The notes beneath the pieces were generated by a model that saw only the letters and a list, made by a program, of their open reading frames with translations, searched no databases and was not told the DNA's origin. A stretch of 64,000 nucleotides of DNA from Paenibacillus monticola (GTDB lineage Bacteria > Bacillota > Bacilli > Paenibacillales > Paenibacillaceae). Numbering within the stretch: the first letter of the stretch is position 1; every line of letters begins with the position of its first letter. The DNA is taken from assembly GCF_009664975.1 (NCBI RefSeq), contig NZ_WJXB01000002.1, forward strand, positions 970,250 through 1,034,249. The letters are read 5' to 3'. Shown piece by piece: positions 62,869 through 64,000 of this stretch. Both the position numbers and the translations under genes were made by a program.

Positions 62869-64000
62869 ATCGAGGCCACTGAAAAAGTCCTTCAGGATCT
62901 CAAATAGACATTCTCCTCATTTTTTTGAGGAGAATGTCTATCTTTTTCGGTATACTTAAAGTATCAAATCAAAGGCTGGTGGTCTCCATGCTCCCTGAGC
63001 AGCAGAATTTTATCTTGAGCCCGTATATCGAACTTTACAATATACTGATTCCTAAGGATAACTTGCTACGGCGAATGGACGAGCTGGTGGACTTTAGCTT
63101 TGTTTATGAGAAACTGAACGAAACCTATTGCCGCGATAACGGTCGAACCGCGGTAGACCCGGTCCGAATGTTTAAATATCTACTGCTCAAATCCATCTTT
63201 GACTTGTCCGACGTCGATCTGGTGGAACGCTCTAAAACCGACCTGTCGTTCAAGTTTTTCCTACATATGGCTCCGGAGGAAGGGGTCATTGACCCTAGTT
63301 TGCTGACCAAATTTCGCAAGCTGCGACTGAAAGATATGAAGTTACTCGATCTGCTCATTGGCAAAACGGTGGAAATCGCTATTGAAAAAGGCGTCATTCG
63401 CAGCAAAACCATTATTGTGGACGCGACTCATACCAAAGCACGCTATACCCAAAAGACCCCGCAAGAAGTGCTTCGAGAACGCTCCAAAAAGGTACGTAAA
63501 GTGATCTACAGTATAGAGGAGTCAATGAAAAATGTTTTTCCGTCCAAACCGGTTACGGATGTCCTTGAGGATGAAATTGAATATTGCCAGCAGTTGGTTG
63601 CGGTGATTGAGCAGGATGGACGGTTTACGGGACTTCCAAAGGTAAGCGAGCCTTTAAACCTGCTGAAAGAAACGGTCGCCGATGATGTGGAGCATCAGCA
63701 TCTACAAACCTCGACCGATCCGGATGCCAAAGTGGGACACAAAAGTGCAGACTCTTCTTTTTTCGGATACAAAACCCATATCGCCATGAGTGAAGAACGA
63801 ATTATTACAGCAGCGACGGTTACGACGGGCGAACAAAATGACGGGAAACAGCTCCAAACGCTGATTGAAAAAAGTAAGGCTACAGGAATGCAGGTTGAAA
63901 CCGTCATTGGAGATACGGCCTATTCGGAAAAAGACAATCTGTCCTACAGTGCTCAAAACGAAATCGAGCTCGTCTCCAAATTAAACCCTTTGATTACGCA
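62869..64000 (+). mobile_element. IS1182-type insertion sequence, left part (cut by window edge)
   Basis: The proposed left end lies near GGCCACTGAAAAAGTCC at about 62874; the right end is outside the window. Between the end and the transposase start is a perfect hairpin (62905-62940, TAGACATTCTCCTCA and TGAGGAGAATGTCTA), which would block readthrough from outside promoters into the transposase. Confidence 0.75.
62988..64000 (+). CDS. IS1182-family transposase, N-terminal part (continues past window)
   Basis: The frame from ATG 62988 stays open to the window end (337 codons). It has the IS1182 layout: a DUF772-type N-terminal domain with RRMDELVDFSFVYEKLNETY, DPVRMFKYLLLKSIFDLSDV and DPSLLTKFRKLRLKDMKLLD, then the start of the DDE domain with IIVDATHTKARY, DPDAKVGHKSADSSFFGYKT and VIGDTAYSEKDNL. 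The first two Asp of the DDE triad appear in VDATH and IGDTAY. GGTGGTCTCC lies just before ATG. No frameshift is seen, so the element may be intact. Confidence 0.93.
   Translation, partial: MLPEQQNFILSPYIELYNILIPKDNLLRRMDELVDFSFVYEKLNETYCRDNGRTAVDPVRMFKYLLLKSIFDLSDVDLVERSKTDLSFKFFLHMAPEEGVIDPSLLTKFRKLRLKDMKLLDLLIGKTVEIAIEKGVIRSKTIIVDATHTKARYTQKTPQEVLRERSKKVRKVIYSIEESMKNVFPSKPVTDVLEDEIEYCQQLVAVIEQDGRFTGLPKVSEPLNLLKETVADDVEHQHLQTSTDPDAKVGHKSADSSFFGYKTHIAMSEERIITAATVTTGEQNDGKQLQTLIEKSKATGMQVETVIGDTAYSEKDNLSYSAQNEIELVSKLNPLIT

Noticed and set aside
63125..63956. Minus-strand frames at the right end
   Set aside because: Shadows of the IS1182-type transposase, which reads on the plus strand from 62988.

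Overview
The window looks like a piece of a Paenibacillus-type chromosome (spore-forming, low- to mid-GC Firmicute). The evidence is the mix of sporulation genes (spoVR, prkA, a broken sigK piece), AGGAGG-type ribosome binding sites, a giant S-layer-anchored amylopullulanase with three SLH repeats, LacI-type sugar regulators and GH-Q sugar phosphorylases. No rRNA or tRNA gene was seen.

Layout. 1-3.9 kb: two secreted proteins, then genomic debris (a decayed group II intron with a broken reverse transcriptase and a sigma-K N-terminal fragment). 4-18.5 kb: a starch/maltose module. An exported amylopullulanase (minus strand) is divergent from a LacI-type regulator, followed by beta-phosphoglucomutase, a GH65 maltose phosphorylase and a GH13 alpha-glucosidase. 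LacI-type operators and a cre box sit in the control regions. The logic is: cell-surface starch cleavage, uptake of maltose and maltodextrins, phosphorolysis to beta-glucose-1-phosphate, conversion to glucose-6-phosphate. 18.6-19.5 kb: an AraC/GyrI-like regulator.

19.7-38.1 kb: a CRISPR island. Four arrays (13, 13, 23 and 11 repeats) carry type I-C-like hairpin repeats and all read on the minus strand. Between arrays 2 and 3 lies one eight-gene minus-strand operon: cas6, a PD-(D/E)XK nuclease-like gene, an HD-less cas10, a single cas7, csx10 with a long C-terminal tail, a double cas7, a small Csx19/Cas11-like gene, and a very large TIGR03986-type cas7. It resembles a type III-D2/III-Dv effector with its parts unfused. 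No cas1, cas2, cas3, Csm6-type or other CARF effector, and no I-C effector gene, is present. The nuclease-like gene embedded in the operon is the best candidate for something undescribed. A Fic-domain gene sits between arrays 1 and 2. A divergent pair, an Xre-type regulator and an unknown 211-residue protein with palindromic operators between them, sits between arrays 3 and 4.

38.3-62.1 kb: mostly ordinary chromosome. It holds DegV, a PAS-PAS histidine kinase, a two-component system with an ABC transporter of the BcrA type, a methyltransferase, a lipoprotein, a Uma2-family protein, spoVR, a ClbS/DfsB protein, prkA, a DUF2161 protein, an aminotransferase, a LuxR-type response regulator, a NAGPA-domain exoprotein, a 34-residue membrane peptide, an AbrB-type regulator, trmL, serC, and a second sugar-phosphorylase locus (a GH94-like 912-residue enzyme with a 295-residue partner). 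From about 62.87 kb to the window end lies an IS1182-type insertion sequence, cut by the window edge.

All calls rest on reading the sequence and on recalled family features. No database search was run.
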